A stretch of 64,000 bases of DNA from Megascapheus bottae (Eukaryota; Chordata; Mammalia; Rodentia; Geomyidae), in NCBI GenBank assembly GCA_024803745.1, contig JANJXV010001710.1, positions 21,025-85,024 on the forward strand, given 5' to 3'. Position numbers and translations under genes: made by a program. Positions 1-14,300 of this stretch are shown one piece after another. Numbering within the stretch: the stretch's first letter is position 1; each line of letters starts with the position of its first letter. Below the pieces are notes generated by a model. The model worked only from the letters and a program-made list of their open reading frames with translations. It was not told the origin of the DNA and did no database searches.

Positions 1-1261
1 TTCACACACCTCCATTGTGATTTCACACACCTCCATTCTGTGCCTTCACACACCTCCATTCTATGACTTAACACACCTTCATTCTTACTTCACAAACATC
101 CGTTCTATGATCACACACCTCCATTCTATGACTTCACACACCTCCATTCTATAACTTCACACACCTCCATTCTGTGACTTCACACACCTCCATTCTGTGA
201 CTTCACACACCTCCATTATGACTTCACACACCTCCATTCTATGACTTCACACACCTCCATTCTATGACTTCACACCTCCATTCTGTGATTTCAGACACCT
301 CCATTCTGAGTTCACACACCTCCATTCTGTGACTTCACACACCTCCAATCTGACTTCACACAGCTCCATTCTATCACTTCACACACCTCCATTCTGTGAC
401 TTCACACACCTACATTCTATGACTTCACACACCTCCCTTTTTTGGACTTCACACACCTCCATTCCATGACTTCACGCATCTACATTTTATGAGTTCGCAC
501 ACCTCCATTTTGACTTCACACACCTACATTCTATGATTTCACACACCTCCATTCTATGACTTTACAAACCTCCACTCTGTGACTTCACACACCTCCATTC
601 TGAGTTCCCACACCTCAATTCTGTGACTTCACACACCTCAATTCTGGCTTCACACACCTCCATTCTATGACTTCACACAATTCCTTTCTATGACTTCACA
701 CACCTCCTTTCTTTGACTTCACACACCTCCATTGTGAGTTCACACACCCCCATTCTGTGACTTCACACACCTCCATTCTTTGACTTCACACACCTCCATT
801 CTGTGACTTCACACACCTCCATTCTGTGACTTCACACACCTCCATTCTATGACTTCACACACCTCCATTCTTTGACTTCACACACCTCCATTCTGTGACT
901 TCACACACCTCCATTCTATGACTTCACACACCTCCATTCTATGAATTCACACATCTCCATTCTGTGACTTCACACAACTCCATTCTATGACTTCCCACAC
1001 CTGCATTCTGGGACTTCACACACCTCCATTCTGGGTTCACACACCTCCGTTCTGTGACTTAACACACCTTCATTCCGTGACTTCACACACCTTCCTTCTA
1101 TGATTTCACACAACTCCATTCTATGCCTTCACATACCTTCTTTCTATGACTTCACACACATATATTCTTTGACTTTGCACACCTCCATTCTTTGACTTCA
1201 CACACCTCCATTTTGAGTTCACACACATACATTCTGTGACTTCACACACCTTCATTTGTGA
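1..1261. repeat. Left diverged block, rearranged HOR fragments
   Basis: Positions 1-400 follow the part of the HOR that elsewhere lies around 6.9-7.4 kb: the tgatcacac unit near 109, the tcagacacc unit near 290, caatctgac near 355 and ctatcac near 372. Near 410-435 the order jumps to the cccttttttggac block, then to ctggcttcac near 647, then to the HOR end (cacccccattctg near 740). Point variants are more frequent than in the core copies. I read it as fragments joined by unequal exchange or block deletion. No gene is present. Confidence 0.75.
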
Positions 1262-3670
1262 GGTTACACACCACCATTTTGACTTCACACACCTGCATAC
1301 TGTGACTTCACACACTTCCATTCTGTGACTTCACACACCTCCATTCTGTGACTTCGCACACCTCTATTCTTTGACTTCACACACCTCCATTCTTTGACTT
1401 CACACACCTCCATTATGACTTCACATAGCTCCATTCTATGACTTCACACACCTCCATTCTGTGCCTTCACACACCTCCATTCTATGACTTAACACACCTT
1501 CATTCTTACTTCACAACCATCCATTCTATGATCACAGACTTCCATTCTATGACTTCACACACCTCCATTCTATAACTTCACACACCTCCATTCTGTGACT
1601 TCACACACCTCAATTCTGTGACTTCACACACCTCCATTCTATGACTTCACACCTCCATTCTGTGATTTCAGACACCTCCATTCTGAGTTCACACACCTCC
1701 ATTCTGTGACTTCACACACCTCCAATCTGACTTCACACAGCTCCATTCTATGACTTCACACACCTCCATACTGTGACTTCACACACCTCCATTCTATGAT
1801 TTCACACACCTCCCTTGTGACTTCACACACCTCCATTGTATGACTTCACACAACTCCATTCTGACTTCACACACCTCCATTCTGTGACTTCACACACCTC
1901 CATTCCATGACTTCACACACCTCCATTCTATGATTTCACACACCTCCCTTGTGACTTCACACACCTCCATTCTATGACTCCACACAACTACATTCTGACT
2001 TCACACACCTCCATTCTGTGACTTCACACACCTCCATTCCATGACTTCACACACCTCCATTCTGTGATTTCACACACCTCCATTCTGTGACTTCACACAC
2101 CTTTATTGTTTGACTTCACACAATGCATTCTTTGACTTCACAAACCTTTATTCCATGACTTCACACACCTCCATTCTATGAGTTCTCAGAACTCCATTCT
2201 ATGAGTTCACACACCTCCATTTTGACTTCATACACCTCCATTCTATGACTTCACACACATTCATTCTTATTCAGAAACATCAATTCTATGACTTCACACA
2301 CCTCCATTCTATGACTTCACACACCTCCATTCTTTGACTTCACACACTTCCATTCCATGACTTCACACACCTCCATTCTTTGACTTCACATACCTCCATT
2401 CTATGAGTTCACACCCCTCCATTTGTGACTCTACACACCACATTTTTGACTTCACACACCTCCATTCTGTGATTTCACACACCTCCATTCTGTGACTTCA
2501 CACACCTTTATTGTTTGACTTCACACACCTCCATTCTTTGACTTCACACACCTCCATTGCATGACTTCACACACCTCCATTCTATGAGTTCAAAAACCTC
2601 CATTCTATGAGTTCACACACCTCCATTTTGACTTCACACACCTCCATTCTGTGACTTCACACACCTCCATTCTGTGACTTCACACACCTCCATTCTATGA
2701 CTTCACACACCTACATTCTGTGACTTCACACACCTCCATTCTGTTACTTCACACACCTCCATTTTGACTTCACACACTTCCATTCTTTGAATTCACACAC
2801 CTCCATTCTGTGACTTCACACACATTAACATTGTTTGACTTCACACACCTCTATTTTTGGACTTCACACACCTCCATTCCATGACTTCACACACCTTCAT
2901 TCTACTTCAGAAAAATCCGTTCTATGACTTCACACACCTCCATTCTATGATTTCACAAAACTCCATTCTGTGACTTCACACACCTCCATTGTGAGTTCAC
3001 AAACCTCAATTCTGTGACTTCACACACCTCAATTCTGGCTTCACACACCTCCATTCTATGACTTCACACACTTCCATTCTATGACTTCACTCACCTCCAT
3101 TCTTTGACTTCACACACCTCCATTGTGAGTTCACACACCCCCATTCTGTGACTTCACACACCTCCATTCTTTGACTTCACACACCTCCATTCTGTGACTT
3201 CACACACCTCCATTCTATGACTTCACACACCTCCATTCTATGAATTCACACATCTCCATTCTGTGACTTCACACAACTCCATTCTATGACTTCCCACACC
3301 TGCATTCTGGGACTTCACACATCTCCATTCTGAGTTCACACACCTCCGTTCTATGAATTCACACATCTCCATTCTGTAACTTCACACAACTCCATTCTAT
3401 GACTTCCCACACCTGCATTCTGGGACTTCACACACCTCCATTCTGAGTTCACACACCTCCGTTCTGTGACTTAACACACCTTCATTCCGTGACTTCACAC
3501 ACCTTCCTTCTATTTCACACACCTCCATTCTATGACTTCACACACCTCCTTTCTATGATTTCACACACCTATATTCTTTGACTTTGCACACCTCCATTCT
3601 TTGACTTCACACACCTCCATTTTGAGTTCACACACATACATTCTGTGACTTCACAAACCTCCATTTTTGA
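1262..3670. repeat. Shortened HOR of about 2.4 kb (left edge)
   Basis: This copy runs from the aggttacacacc unit at 1261 to the cgttacacac unit at 3671, both diverged forms of the core phase marker. It goes almost at once to the tcacatagctcc unit (about 1425) and the gatcac unit (1530), so most of the first half of the HOR is missing. It then carries the usual second-half landmarks in order: caatctgac (about 1725), ctcccttgtgac (about 1810 and 1930), caatgcattc (about 2127), cattaacattg (about 2827) and ctggcttcac (about 3033). No gene is present. Confidence 0.75.
3239..3465. repeat. Local tandem duplication, 112 bp unit, two copies
   Basis: A run of five units starting at tgaattcacacatctcc and ending at cacctccgttct is present twice in succession, with starts near 3241 and 3353. 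The copies share the rare ttcccacacctgc and ctgggac variants and differ at a few positions (tgtgac versus tgtaac, acacatc versus acacacc). Related single copies lie near 950-1050 and 11005-11120. Confidence 0.8.
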
Positions 3671-5964
3671 CGTTACACACCACCATTTTGACTTCACACA
3701 CCTCCATTCTGTGACTTCACACACCTCCATTCTGTGACTTCACACACCTCCATTTTAACTTCATACACTTCCATTCTGTGACTTCACACACCTCCATTCT
3801 GTGACTTCGCACACCTCCATTGTTTGACTTCACACACCTCCATTCTTTGACTTCACACACCTCCAGGCCATGACTTCACACACCTCTACTCTATCAGTTC
3901 ACACACATCCATTCTATGAGTTCACACACCTCCATTTTGACTTCACACACCTCCATTCTATGACTTCACACACCTACATACTTACTTCAGGAACATCCAT
4001 TGTATGAATTCACCCACCTCCATTCTATGACTTCACAAACCTCCATTCTATGACTTCACACACCTCCATTCTATGACTTCACACACCTGCATTCTATGAC
4101 TTCACACACCTCCATTCTGTGACTTCACACACCTTCAGTCTATGAGTTCACACACCTGCATTGTGACTTCACACACCTCCATTCTATGACTTCACACACC
4201 TCCATTCTGACTTCACACACCTCCATTCTGACTTCACAAACATCAATTCTGTGACTTCACACACCTCCATTCTTTGACTTCACACACCTCCATTGTGAGT
4301 TAACACACCTCCATTCTGACTTCACAAACATCAATTCTGTGACTTCACACACATCCATTCTACGACTTCACACACCTCCATTCTATGACTTCACAAACCT
4401 CCATTCTGACTTCACACACCTCCATTCTGACTTCACAAACATCAATTCTGTGACTTCACACAACTCCATTCTATGACTTCACACACCTCCATTCTATGAC
4501 TTCACACACCTCCATTCTATGACTTCACACACTTCCATTCTTTGACTTCACACACCTCCATTCTTTGACTTCACACATCTCCATTGTGAGTTCACACACC
4601 TTCATTCTATGACTTCACACACCTCCATTCTGACTTCACACAGCTCCATTCTATGACTTCACACACCTCCATTCTGTGCCTTCACACATCTCCATTCTAG
4701 GACTTAACACACCTTCATTCTTACTTCACGAACATCCATTCTATGACTTCACACACCTCCATTCTATGACTTCACACACCTCCACTCTATGACTTCACAC
4801 ACCTCCATTCTGTGACTTCACACATCTCAATTCTGTGACTTCACACACCTACATTATGACCTCACACACCTCCATTCTATGACTTTACACAACTCCATTC
4901 TATGACTTCACACACCTCAATTCTGTGACTTCACACACCTCCATTCTGAGTTCACACACATCCATTCTGTGACTTCACACACCTCCAATCTGACTTCACA
5001 CAGCTCCATTCTATGACTTCACACACCTCCATTCTGTGACTTCACACACCTCCATTCGATGACTTCACACACCTCCATTATGACTTCACCAACCTCCATT
5101 CTATGAGTTCACACACCTCCATTCTGACTTCACACACCTCCATTCTATGACTTCACACAACTCCATTCTGACTTCACACACCTCCATTCTGTGACTTCAC
5201 ACACCTCCATTCCATGACTTCACACACCTCCATTCGATGCCTTCACACACCTTTATTCTTTGACTTCACACACCTCCATTCTGTGAGTTCACACACCTCC
5301 ATTTGTGAGTCTACACACCACCTTTTTGACTTCACAAACCTCCATTCTGTGATTTCCCACACCTCCATTCTTTGACTTCACACACCTCCATTCTGTGACT
5401 TCACACACCTCCATTCTGTGACTTCACACACCTACATTCTATGACTTCATACACCTCCATTCTGTGACTTCACACACCTCCATTCTGTGACTTCACACAC
5501 CTCCATCTTGACTTCACACACTTCCATTCTTTGACTTCACACACCTCCATTCTCTGACTTCACACACCACCATTGTTTGACTTCACACACCTCCATTTTT
5601 GGACTTCACGCACCTCCATTCTATGACTTCACACATCTCCATTTTATGAGTTCACACACCTCCATTTTGACTTCACACACCTCCATTCTTTGACTTCACA
5701 CACCTCCATTCTATGAGTTCACACACCTCCATTTGTGATTCTGCACACCACCTTTTTGACTTCACACACCTCCATTCTGTGAATTCACACACCTCCATTC
5801 TGTGACTTCACACACCTTTATTGTTTGACTTCACACCCCTCCATTCTTTGACTTCACACACCTCCATTCCATGACTTCACACACCTCCATTCTATGAGTT
5901 CACACACCTCCATTTGTGACTCTACACACCACCTTTTTGACTTCACACACCTCCATTCTGTGAA

Positions 5965-6292
5965 TTCACATACCTCCATTCTTTGACTTCACACCCCTCC
6001 ATTCTGTGCCTTCACACACCTCCACTCTGTGACTTTACACACCTCCATTCTGTGACTTCACACACCTCCTTTCTGTGACTTCACACACCTCCATTCTATG
6101 ACTTCACACACCACCATTCTAAGACTTCACAAACATCAATTCTATGACTTCACACACTTCCATTGTTTGACATCATACACCTCCATTCTTTGACATCACA
6201 CACCTCCATTCTGTGCCTTCACACACCTCCACTCTGTGACTTTACACACCTCCATTCTGTGACTTCACACACCTCCATTCTATGAGTTCACA
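5965..6292. repeat. 328 bp block identical to 56141-56468
   Basis: This run of about 14 units matches 56141-56468 base for base by my reading, at an offset of 50,176 bp. It includes private variants: ccactctgtgactttac, ccaccattctaagac and two gacatcac or gacatcat units. Other core HOR copies have ordinary first-half units (ctctacacaccacc, gaattcac, aaacctttattg) at the equivalent place. The gacatcac variant recurs in the right domain (about 57230, 60467 and 61470) but I did not see it elsewhere in the core. It therefore looks transferred from a right-domain type of sequence. Confidence 0.85.
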
Positions 6293-8494
6293 CACCTCCA
6301 TTCTATGAATTTACACACCTCCATTTTGACTTCACACACCTCCATTCTATGACTTCACGCACCTTCATTCTTACTTCAGAAACATCCATTCTATGACTTC
6401 ACGTACTTCCATTCTATGACTTCACAAATCTCCGTTCTGTTCCTTCACACACCTCCATTCTGAGTTCACACACCTCCATTCACTGACTTCACACACCTCC
6501 ATTCTCTGACTTCACACACCTCAATTTTGACTTCACACACTTCCATCCTTTGACTTCACACACCTCCATTCTGTGACTTCACACACCAACATTGTTTGAC
6601 TTCACACACCTCCCTTTTTTGGACTTCACACACCTCCATTCCATGACTTCACGCATCTCCATTTTATGAGTTTGCACACCTCCATTTTGACTTCACACAC
6701 CTACATTCTATGACTTCACACACCTCCATTCTATGACTTTACAAACCTCCATTCTGTGACTTCACACACCTCCCTTCTGAGTTCACACACCTCAATTCTG
6801 TGACTTCACACACCTCAATTCTGGCTTCACACACCTCTATTCTATGACTTCACACAATTGCTTTCTATGACTTCACACACCTCCATTCTTTGACTTCACA
6901 CACCTCCATTGTGATTTCACACACCTCCATTCTATGACTTCACACACCGCCATTATGACTTCACATAGCTCCATTCTATGACTTCACACACCTCCATTCT
7001 GTGCCTTCACACACCTCCATTCTATGACTTAACACACCTTCATTCTTACTTCACAAACATCCATTCTATGATCACACACCTCCATTCTATGACTTCACAC
7101 ACCTCCATTCTATAACTTCACACACCTCCATTCTGGGACTTCACACACCTGCATTCTGTGACTTCACACACCTCCATTATGACTTCACACACCTCCATTC
7201 TATGACTTCACACACCTCCATTCTATGAATTCACACCTCCATTCTGTGATTTCAGACACCTCCATTCTGAGTTCACACACCTCCATTCTATGACTTCACA
7301 CACCTCCAATCTGACTTCACACAGCTCCATTCTATCACTTCACACACCTCCATTCTGTGACTTCACACACCTCCATTCTATGACTTCACACACCTCCATT
7401 ATGACTTCACACACCTCCATTCTATGAGTTCACACACCTCCATTCTGACTTCACACACCTCCATTCTATGACTTCACACACCTCCATTCTGACTTCACAC
7501 ACCTCCATTCTATGACTTCACACAACTCCATTCTGACTTCACACACCTCCATTCTGTGACTTCACACACCTCCATTCCATGACTTCACACACCTCCATTC
7601 GATGCCTTCACACACCTTTATTCTTTGACTTCACACACCTCCATTCTATGAGTTCACACACCTCCATTTGTGAGTCTACACACCACCTTTTTGACTTCAC
7701 AAACCTCCATTCTGTGATTTCCCACACCTCCATTCTTTGACTTCACACACCTCCATTCTGTGACTTCACACACCTCCATTCTGTGACTTCACACACCTAC
7801 ATTCTATGACTTCATACACCTCCATTCTGTGACTTCTCACACCTCCATTCTGTGACTTCACACACCTCCATCTTGACTTCACACACTTCCATTCTTTGAC
7901 TTCACACACCTCCATTCTCTGACTTCACACACCACCATTGTTTGACTTCACACACCTCCATTTTTTGACTTCCCGCACCTCCATTCTATTACTTCACACA
8001 TCTCCTTTTTATGAGTTCACACACCTCCATTTTGACTTCACACACCTCCATTCTTTGACTTCACACACCTCCATTCTATGAGTTCACACACCTCCATTTG
8101 TGACTCTACACACCACCTTTTTGACTTCACACACCTCCATTCTGTGATTTCACACACCTCCATTCTGTGACTTCACACACCTTTATTGTTTGACTTCACA
8201 CACCTCCATTCTTTGACTTCACACACCTCCATTCCATGACTTCACACACCTCCATTCTATGAGTTCACACACCTCCATTCTATGAATTCACACACCTCCA
8301 TTTTGACTTCACACACCACCATTCTATGACTTCACGCACCTTCATTCTTACTTCAGAAACATCCATTCTATGACTTCACGTACTTCCATTCTATGACTTC
8401 ACAAATCTCCGTTCTGTGACTTCACACACCTCCATTCTGAGTTCACACACCTCCATTCTGTGACTTCACACACCTCCATTCTGTGACTTCACAC

Positions 8495-9800
8495 ACCTCA
8501 ATTTTGACTTCACACACTTCCATTCGTTGACTTCACACACCTTCATTCTGTGACTTCACACACCAACATTGTTTGACTTCACACACCTCCCTTTTTTGGA
8601 CTTCACACACCTCCATTCCATGACTTCACGCATCTCCATTTTATGAGTTCGCACACCTACATTTTGACTTCACACACCTACATTCTATGACTTCAGACAC
8701 CTCCATTCTATGACTTTACAAACCTCCATTCTGTGACTTCACACACCTCCATTCTGAGTTCACACACCTCAATTCTGTGACTTCACACACCTCCAATCTG
8801 ACTTCACACAGCTCCATTCTATGACTTCACACACCTCCATACTGTGACTTCACACACCTCCATTCTATGATTTCACACACCTCCCTTGTGACTTCACACA
8901 CCTCCATTCTATGACTTCACACAACTCCATTCTGACTTCACACACCTCCATTCTGTGACTTCACACACCTCCATTCCATGACTTCACAAACCTCCATTCC
9001 ATGACTTCACACACCTCCATTCGATGACTTCATACACCTGCATTCTATGATTTCACACACCTCCCTTGTGACTTCACACACCTCCATTCTATGACTTCAC
9101 ACAACTACATTCTGACTTCACACACCTCCATTCTGTGACTTCACACACCTCAATTTTGACTTCACACACTTCCATCCTTTGACTTCACACACCTCCATTC
9201 TGTGACTTCACACACCAACATTGTTTGACTTCACACACCTCCCTTTTTTGGACTTCACACACCTCCATTCCATGACTTCACGCATCTCCATTTTATGAGT
9301 TCGCACACCTCCATTTTGACTTCACACACCTACATTCTATGATTTCACACACCTCCATTCTATGACTTTACAAACCTCCATTCTGTGACTTCACACACCT
9401 CCATTCTGAGTTCACACACCTCAATTCTGTGACTTCACACACCTCCAATCTGACTTCACACAGCTCCATTCTATGACTTCACACACCTCCATACTGTGAC
9501 TTCACACACCTCCATTCTATGATTTCACACACCTCCCTTGTGACTTCACACACCTCCATTCTATGACTTCACACAACTCCATTCTGACTTCACACACCTC
9601 CATTCTGTGACTTCACACACCTCCATTCCATGACTTCACAAACCTCCATTCCATGACTTCACACACCTCCATTCGATGACTTCATACACCTCCATTCTAT
9701 GATTTCACACACCTCCCTTGTGACTTCACATACCTCCATTCTATGACTTCACACAACTACATTCTGACTTCACACACCTCCATTCTGTGACTTCACACAC
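8495..9800. repeat. Tandem duplication, 652 bp unit, two copies
   Basis: Markers recur at exactly 652 bp: ccctttttt at 8589 and 9241, ccaatctg at 8793 and 9445, cattcgatgacttc at 9018 and 9670. The second copy starts near 9147, where the order jumps back to the cacctcaattttgac unit. The first copy has ccattcgttgac where the second has ccatcctttgac. This duplication is seen only in HOR copy 2. Confidence 0.88.
8850..9112. repeat. 180 bp sub-duplication around the ctcccttgtgac unit
   Basis: The unit tgatttcac plus acacctcccttgtgac occurs at 8881 and 9061 (180 bp apart), and again at 9533 and 9713 in the 652 bp duplicate. The same pair is present in HOR copies 6 (about 30365 and 30545), 7 (about 36843 and 37023) and 8 (about 44785 and 44965). 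Copies 3, 4 and 5 have only one such unit. This presence or absence is a useful marker of relatedness among HORs. Confidence 0.8.
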
Positions 9801-11330
9801 CTCCATTCCATGACTTCACACACCTCCATTCTGTGATTTCACACACCTCCATATTGTGACTTCACACACCTTTATTGTTTGACTTCACACAATGCATTCT
9901 TTGACTTCACACACCTTTATTCCATGACTTCACACACCTCCATTCTATGAGTTCTCAGACCTCCATTCTATGAGTTCACACACCTCCATTTTGACTTCAT
10001 ACACCTCCATTCTATGACTTCACACACATTCATTCTTATTCAGAAACATCAATTCTATGACTTCACACACCTCCATTCTATGACTTCACACACCTCCATT
10101 CTGTGACTTCACACACTTCCATTCCATGACTTCACACACCTCCATTCTTTGACTTCACACACCTCCATTCTATGAGTTCACACCCCTCCATTTGTGACTC
10201 TACACACCACATTTTTGACTTCACACACCTCCATTCTGTGATTTCACACACCTCCATTCTGTGACTTCACACACCTTTATTGTTTGACTTCACACACCTC
10301 CATTCTTTGACTTCACACACCTCCATTGCATGACTTCACACACCTCCATTCTATGAGTTCAAAAACCTCCATTCTATGAGTTCACACACCTCCATTTTGA
10401 CTTCACACACCTCCATTCTGTGACTTCACACACCTCCATTCTGTGACTTCACACACCTCCATTCTATGACTTCACACACCTACATTCTGTTACTTCACAC
10501 ACCTCCATTCTGTTACTTCACACACCTCCATTTTGACTTCACACACTTCCATTCTTTGAGTTCACACACCTCCATTCTGTGACTTCACACACATTAACAT
10601 TGTTTGACTTCACACACCTCTATTTTTGGACTTCACACACCTCCATTCCATGACTTCACACACCTTCATTCTACTTCAGAAACATCCGTTCTATGACTTC
10701 ACACACCTCCATTCTATGATTTCACAAACCTCCATTCTGTGACTTCACACACCTCCATTGTGAGTTCACAAACCTCAATTCTGTGACTTCACACACCTCA
10801 ATTCTGGCTTCACACACCTCCATTCTATGATTTCACACACTTCCATTCTATGACTTCACTCACCTCCATTCTTTGACTTCACACACCTCCATTGTGAGTT
10901 CACACACCCCCATTCAGTGACTTCACCCACCTCCATTCTTTGACTTCACACACCTCCATTCTGTGACTTCACACACCTCCATTCTATGACTTCACACACC
11001 TCCATTCTATGAATTCACACATCTCCATTCTGTGACTTCACACAACTCCATTCTATGACTTCCCACACCTCCATTCTGGGACTTCACACACCTCCATTCT
11101 GAGTTCACACACCTCCGTTCTGTGACTTAACACACCTTCATTCCGTGACTTCACACACCTTCCTTCTATGATTTCACACACCTCCATTCTATGACTTCAC
11201 ACACCTCCTTTCTATGATTTCACACACCTATATTCTTTGACTTCGCACACCTCCATTCTTTGACTTCACACACCTCCATTTTGAGTTCACACACATACAT
11301 TCTGTGACTTCACATACCTCCATTTGTGAC

Positions 11331-14300
11331 GGTACACACCACCATTTTGACTTCACACACCTCCATTCTGTGACTTCACACACCTCCATTCTGTGACTTC
11401 ACACACCTCCATTTTAACTTCACACACTTCCATTCTGTGACTTCACACACCTCCATTCTCTGACTTCGCACACCTCCATTGTTTGACTTCACACACCTCC
11501 ATTCTTTGACTTCACACACCGCCATTCCATGACTTCACACACATCTACTCTATCAGTTCACACACATCCATTCTATGAGTTCACACACCACCATTTTGAC
11601 TTCACACACCTCCATTTTATGACTTCACACACCTACATTCTTACTTCAGGAACATCCATTGTATGAATTCACCCACCTCCATTCTTTGACTTCACAAACC
11701 TCCATTCTATCACTTCACACACCTCCATTCTATGACTTCACACACCTCCATTCTATGACTTCACACACCTCCATTCTGTGACTTCACACACCTCCAGTCT
11801 ATGAGTTCACACACCTGCATCATGACTTCACACACCTCCATTCTATGACTTCACACACCTCCATTCTGACTTCACACACCTCCATTCTGACTTCACAAAC
11901 ATCAATTCTGTGACTTCACACACCTCCATTCCTTGACTTCACACACCTCCATTGTGAGTTCACACACCTCCATTCTGACTTCACAAACATCAATTCTGTG
12001 ACTTCACAAACATCCATTCTACGACTTCACACACCTCAATTATGTGACTTCACAAACCTCCATTCTGACTTCACACACCTCCATTCTGACTTCACAAACA
12101 TCAATTCTGTGACTTCACACAACTCCATTCTATGACTTCACACACCTCCATTCTATGACTTCACACACCTCCATTCTATGACTTCACACACTTCCATTAT
12201 TTGACTTCACACACCTCCATTCTTTAACTTCACACATCTCCATTGTGAGTTCACACACCTTCATTCTATGACTTCACACACCTCCATTCTGACTTCACAC
12301 AGCTCCATTCTATGACTTCACACACCTCCATTCTGTGCCTTCACACATCTCCATTCTAGGACTTAACACACCTTCATTCTTACTTCACATACATCCATTC
12401 TATGACTTCACACACCTCCATTCTATGACTTCACACACCTCCATTCTATGACTTCACACACCTCCATTCTGTGACTTCACACATCTCAATTCTGTGACTT
12501 CTCACACCTACATTATGACCTCACACACCTCCATTCTATGACTTTACACAACTCCATTCTATGACTTCACACACCTCAATTCTGTGACTTCACACACCTC
12601 CATTCTGAGTTCACACATATCCATTCTGTGACTTCACACACCTCCAATCTGACTTCACACAGCTCCATTCTATGACTTCACACACCTCCATTCTGTGACT
12701 TCACACACCTCCATTCTATGACTTCACACACCTCCATTATGACTTCACACACCTCCATTCTATGAGTTCACACACCTCCATTCTGACTTCACACACCACA
12801 ATTCTGTGACTTCACACACCTCCATTATGAATTCACACACCTCCATTCTATGACTTCACACAACTCCATTCTGACTTCACACACCTCCATTCTGTGACTT
12901 CACACACCTCCATTCCATGACTTCACACACCTCCATTCGATGCCTTCACACACCTTTATTCTTTGACTTCACACACCTCCATTCTGTGAGTTCACACACC
13001 TCCATTTGTGATTCTACACACCACCTTTTTGACTTCACAAACCTCCATTCTGTTATTTCCCACACCTCCATTCTTTGACTTCACACACCTCCATTCTGTG
13101 ACTTCACACACCTCCATTCTGTGACTTCACACACCTACATTCTATGACTTCATACACCTCCATTCTGTGACTTCTCACACCTCCATTCTGTGACTTCACA
13201 CACCTCCATCTTGACTTCACACACTTCCATTCTTTGACTTCACACACCTCCATTCTCTGACTTCACACACCACCATTGTTTGACTTCACACACCTCCATT
13301 TTTGGACTTCACGCACCTCCATTCTATGACTTCACACATCTCCATTTTATGAGTTCACACACCTCCATTTGTGACTCTACACACCACATTTTGACTTCAC
13401 ACACCTCCATTCTGTGAATTCACACACCTCCATTCTGTGACTTCACAAACCTTTATTGTTTGACTTCACACCCCTCCATTCTTTGACTTCACACACCTCC
13501 ATTCCATGACTTCACACACCTCCATTCTATGAGTTCACACACCTCCATTTTGACTTCACACACCTCCATTCTATGAGTTCACACACCTCCATTCTATGAA
13601 TTTACACACCTCCATTTTGACTTCACACACCTCCATTCTATGACTTCACGCACCTTCATTCTTACTTCAGAAACATCCATTCTATGACTTCACGTACTTC
13701 CATTCTATGACTTCACAAATCTCCGTTCTGTTCCTTCACACACCTCCATTCTGAGTTCACACACCTCCATTCTCTGACTTCACACACCTCCATTCTGTGA
13801 CTTCACACACCTCAATTTTGACTTCACACACTTCCATTCTTTGACTTCACACACCTCCATTCTGTGACTTCACACACCAACATTGTTTGACTTCACACAC
13901 CTCCCTTTTTTGGACTTCACACACCTCCATTCCATGACTTCACGCATCTCCATTTTATGAGTTCGCACACCTCCATTTTGACTTCACACACCTACATTCT
14001 ATGACTTCACACACCTCCATTCTATGACTTTACAAACCTCCATTCTGTGACTTCACACACCTCCCTTCTGAGTTCACACACCTCAATTCTGTGACTTCAC
14101 ACACCTCAATTCTGGCTTCACGCACCTCTATTCTATGACTTCACACAATTGCTTTCTATGACTTCACACACCTCCATTCTTTGACTTCACACACCTCCAT
14201 TGTGATTTCACACACCTCCATTCTATGACTTCACACACCGCCATTATGACTTCACATAGCTCCATTCTATGACTTCACACACCTCCATTCTGTGCCTTCA

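Larger units (their letters stand above)
3671..11330. repeat. HOR copy 2, 7.66 kb, first core copy
   Basis: This copy is bounded by the diverged marker cgttacacac (3671) and ggtacacacc (11331). Landmarks run in core order: cagtctatgag, ctgttccttcac (about 6436), cccttttttggac (about 6612), ctggcttcac (about 6824), tgatcacac (about 7070), a second cccttttttggac (8589), caatgcattc (about 9892), cattaacattg (about 10593) and a second ctggcttcac (about 10802). It is longer than the 6.57 kb full form mainly because of a 652 bp tandem duplication (8495-9800) and a 328 bp block shared with the right-hand domain (5965-6292). No gene is present. Confidence 0.8.

Noticed and set aside
1121..1321. Open frame of 66 codons on the - strand
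   Set aside because: It is only the satellite unit read through three frames; no different base composition, promoter or domain, and its position has no counterpart frame in sister HORs. Treated as a chance gap between tag stops.
2820..2840. cattaacattg unit as a possible mobile-element footprint (also near 10593, 17098, 21292, 26292, 31336, 37904, 45824)
   Set aside because: It is a fixed HOR variant with a small local change at the same phase in all copies; no target-site duplication or inserted sequence surrounds it.
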